Assembly: GCA_023389895.1 (NCBI GenBank)
Contig: JAEWDX010000335.1
Coordinates: 1 to 11,862 of the forward strand
Direction of reading: 5' to 3'
Source: Bacillota bacterium
Lineage (GTDB): Bacteria; Bacillota; Bacilli; Bacillales; Cytobacillaceae
DNA: 11,862 nt
Of the stretch, positions 10,906-11,862 are shown piece by piece. The position numbers and the translations under genes were made by a program. Positions within the stretch are counted from its first letter, which is position 1, and each line of letters begins with the position of its first letter. Below the pieces are notes generated by a model. The model made no database searches and was not told the DNA's origin. It saw only the letters and a program-made list of their open reading frames with translations.

Positions 10906-11862
10906 CGGTGCTTCACTCTTTCACTTTCCTCGCTAAACTTTGCTGTATTCCATTTGCTCATATCGCCAACGAGATAACCCGTTATTCTTCTAATGCGCTC
11001 AATTTGATGCTCGTCATTATTTTCACAGCTTGGGCATTCATCATCAATGATTCCAGAATAGCCACAACATTTGCATCGATCAACCGGATGATTAATCGAG
11101 CCATAGCCCATATCGGCTAAAGCCATTGTTTTGACGATTTTATCTAAAGCTGGAATATTCTTAGAGACATCGCCATCACATTCAATATAGGAAATATGCC
11201 CAGCATTGCATAATGAATGGAACGGTCCTTCCTTTTGAATTTTCTCAATTGCCTTAATCGGGTAATAAACAGGGATGTGAAAGGAATTTGTATAATAATC
11301 GCGGTCAGTCACGCCCTTTACCTTACCAAACTCAGCCTGATCACGCTTGGTAAACTTTCCTGACAATCCTTCAGCAGGAGTTGCAATCAGAGAAAAGTTA
11401 AGCTGATAAATTTCCGTCGCTTGATCCATCTTATCTCTCATCAATTTGATTATCTGATATCCAATCCGATAAGCCTCATCACTTTCCCCATGATGCTCAC
11501 CTAATAAAGCTACTAATGCTTCAGCAAGCCCGATAAAACCAACGCTTAATGTCCCTTGCTTAAGCACATCTTCTAGTGTATCGTTATCCGTTAATTGCTC
11601 ACTCCCCCGCCAAACATTTTGTGAATATAAGAAAGGAAAATGCCTTGCTTTTTTCTTAATTTGAAAATGATAGCGATCTAATAATTGTTGAACCGCTAAA
11701 TCTAAATAGCGATCTAGCTTCTCGATAAACGACTCGTATGTAGAAGTTGTTAAAGCAATCTTCACTAGATTTATAGAAGTAAAGGATAAATTTCCTCTAC
11801 CGATACTGTTTTCTTCTCCGTGGAGATTCGCCATTACTCGCGTTCTACAACCCATATAAGAT
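10902..11862 (-). CDS. nrdD: Anaerobic ribonucleoside-triphosphate reductase, C-terminal part (N-terminus beyond window)
   Basis: The frame is open to the right edge, and codons before the first Met read Ser-Tyr, so SYMGCRTRVMANLHGEE is internal and the gene is truncated by the window; the ATG at 11855 is not its start. About 319 residues are seen out of a family length of 600-700 or more. Recognisable parts are GRGNLSFTSINL, GFIGLAEAL, the CNAGHISYIECDGD segment, a zinc-binding CxxC pair (CKCC and CPSC), and RRITGYLVG near the C-terminus, whose Gly, 25th from the end, is the site of the glycyl radical. The enzyme makes dNTPs from NTPs in the cytoplasm under anaerobic conditions and is activated by NrdG from the next gene. 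Confidence 0.95.
   Translation of the reverse strand, partial: SYMGCRTRVMANLHGEENSIGRGNLSFTSINLVKIALTTSTYESFIEKLDRYLDLAVQQLLDRYHFQIKKKARHFPFLYSQNVWRGSEQLTDNDTLEDVLKQGTLSVGFIGLAEALVALLGEHHGESDEAYRIGYQIIKLMRDKMDQATEIYQLNFSLIATPAEGLSGKFTKRDQAEFGKVKGVTDRDYYTNSFHIPVYYPIKAIEKIQKEGPFHSLCNAGHISYIECDGDVSKNIPALDKIVKTMALADMGYGSINHPVDRCKCCGYSGIIDDECPSCENNDEHQIERIRRITGYLVGDMSKWNTAKFSEESERVKHR

Noticed and set aside
11855..11862. ATG at 11855 as the nrdD start
   Set aside because: The codons before it continue the conserved SYMGCRTRV segment, so the gene is cut by the window edge.
1..11862. Insertion sequences, CRISPR arrays, tRNA or rRNA genes, riboswitches
   Set aside because: I read for terminal repeats, regularly spaced repeats, T-box/S-box-like leaders and tRNA arms and saw none.

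Overview
The window looks like chromosomal DNA from a low-GC Gram-positive bacterium of the Bacillaceae. Evidence is the AT-rich composition, strong GGAGG-type ribosome binding sites, TTG/GTG starts, and gene content and order resembling the Bacillus subtilis yrkD-yrkJ cluster. The organism is probably a facultative anaerobe, because a class III ribonucleotide reductase (nrdD-nrdG) lies at the right edge. No rRNA, tRNA, transposase, phage gene or CRISPR array was seen.

Layout. 1-267 (-): start-proximal part of a class I SAM methyltransferase. 268-552: non-coding, with one very short ORF candidate. 553-5872 (all -): a reactive-sulfur island. In transcription order it holds a membrane-anchored rhodanese-like protein without a catalytic Cys; a CstR-type persulfide-sensing repressor; a membrane-anchored rhodanese; a soluble rhodanese; a TusA-rhodanese fusion (YrkF-like); a glutaredoxin; a DsrE-like protein; a rhodanese-persulfide dioxygenase fusion (YrkH-like); a TusA protein (YrkI-like); and a TauE/SafE sulfite exporter (YrkJ-like). 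6081-7994 (+), divergent from the island: a three-part CoA-disulfide reductase/rhodanese/TusA fusion. 8108-9166 (-) and 9450-10316 (+): a divergent pair of a YeiH-family membrane protein and a LysR-type regulator. 10465-11862 (-): nrdG and the C-terminal part of nrdD.

How the genes fit together (inference from families). Persulfide sulfur would be carried between Cys residues of the rhodanese, TusA and DsrE proteins, released or reduced by glutaredoxin and the CoA-disulfide reductase, and oxidised to sulfite by the dioxygenase. Sulfite would leave through TauE. The repressor has Cys31 and Cys60 and lacks the copper-ligand His, as in CstR. Four copies of a 16-bp near-palindrome (WTACCC-N5-GGTAT) lie before the transcription units, and a fifth, altered copy lies before the fusion flavoprotein, which suggests one local regulon. 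No sulfide:quinone oxidoreductase gene is present in the window.

The most interesting points are the operator set and its variant site, the Cys-less anchored rhodanese beside the repressor, the triple fusion, and a perfect 10-bp inverted repeat overlapping the predicted lysR promoter.
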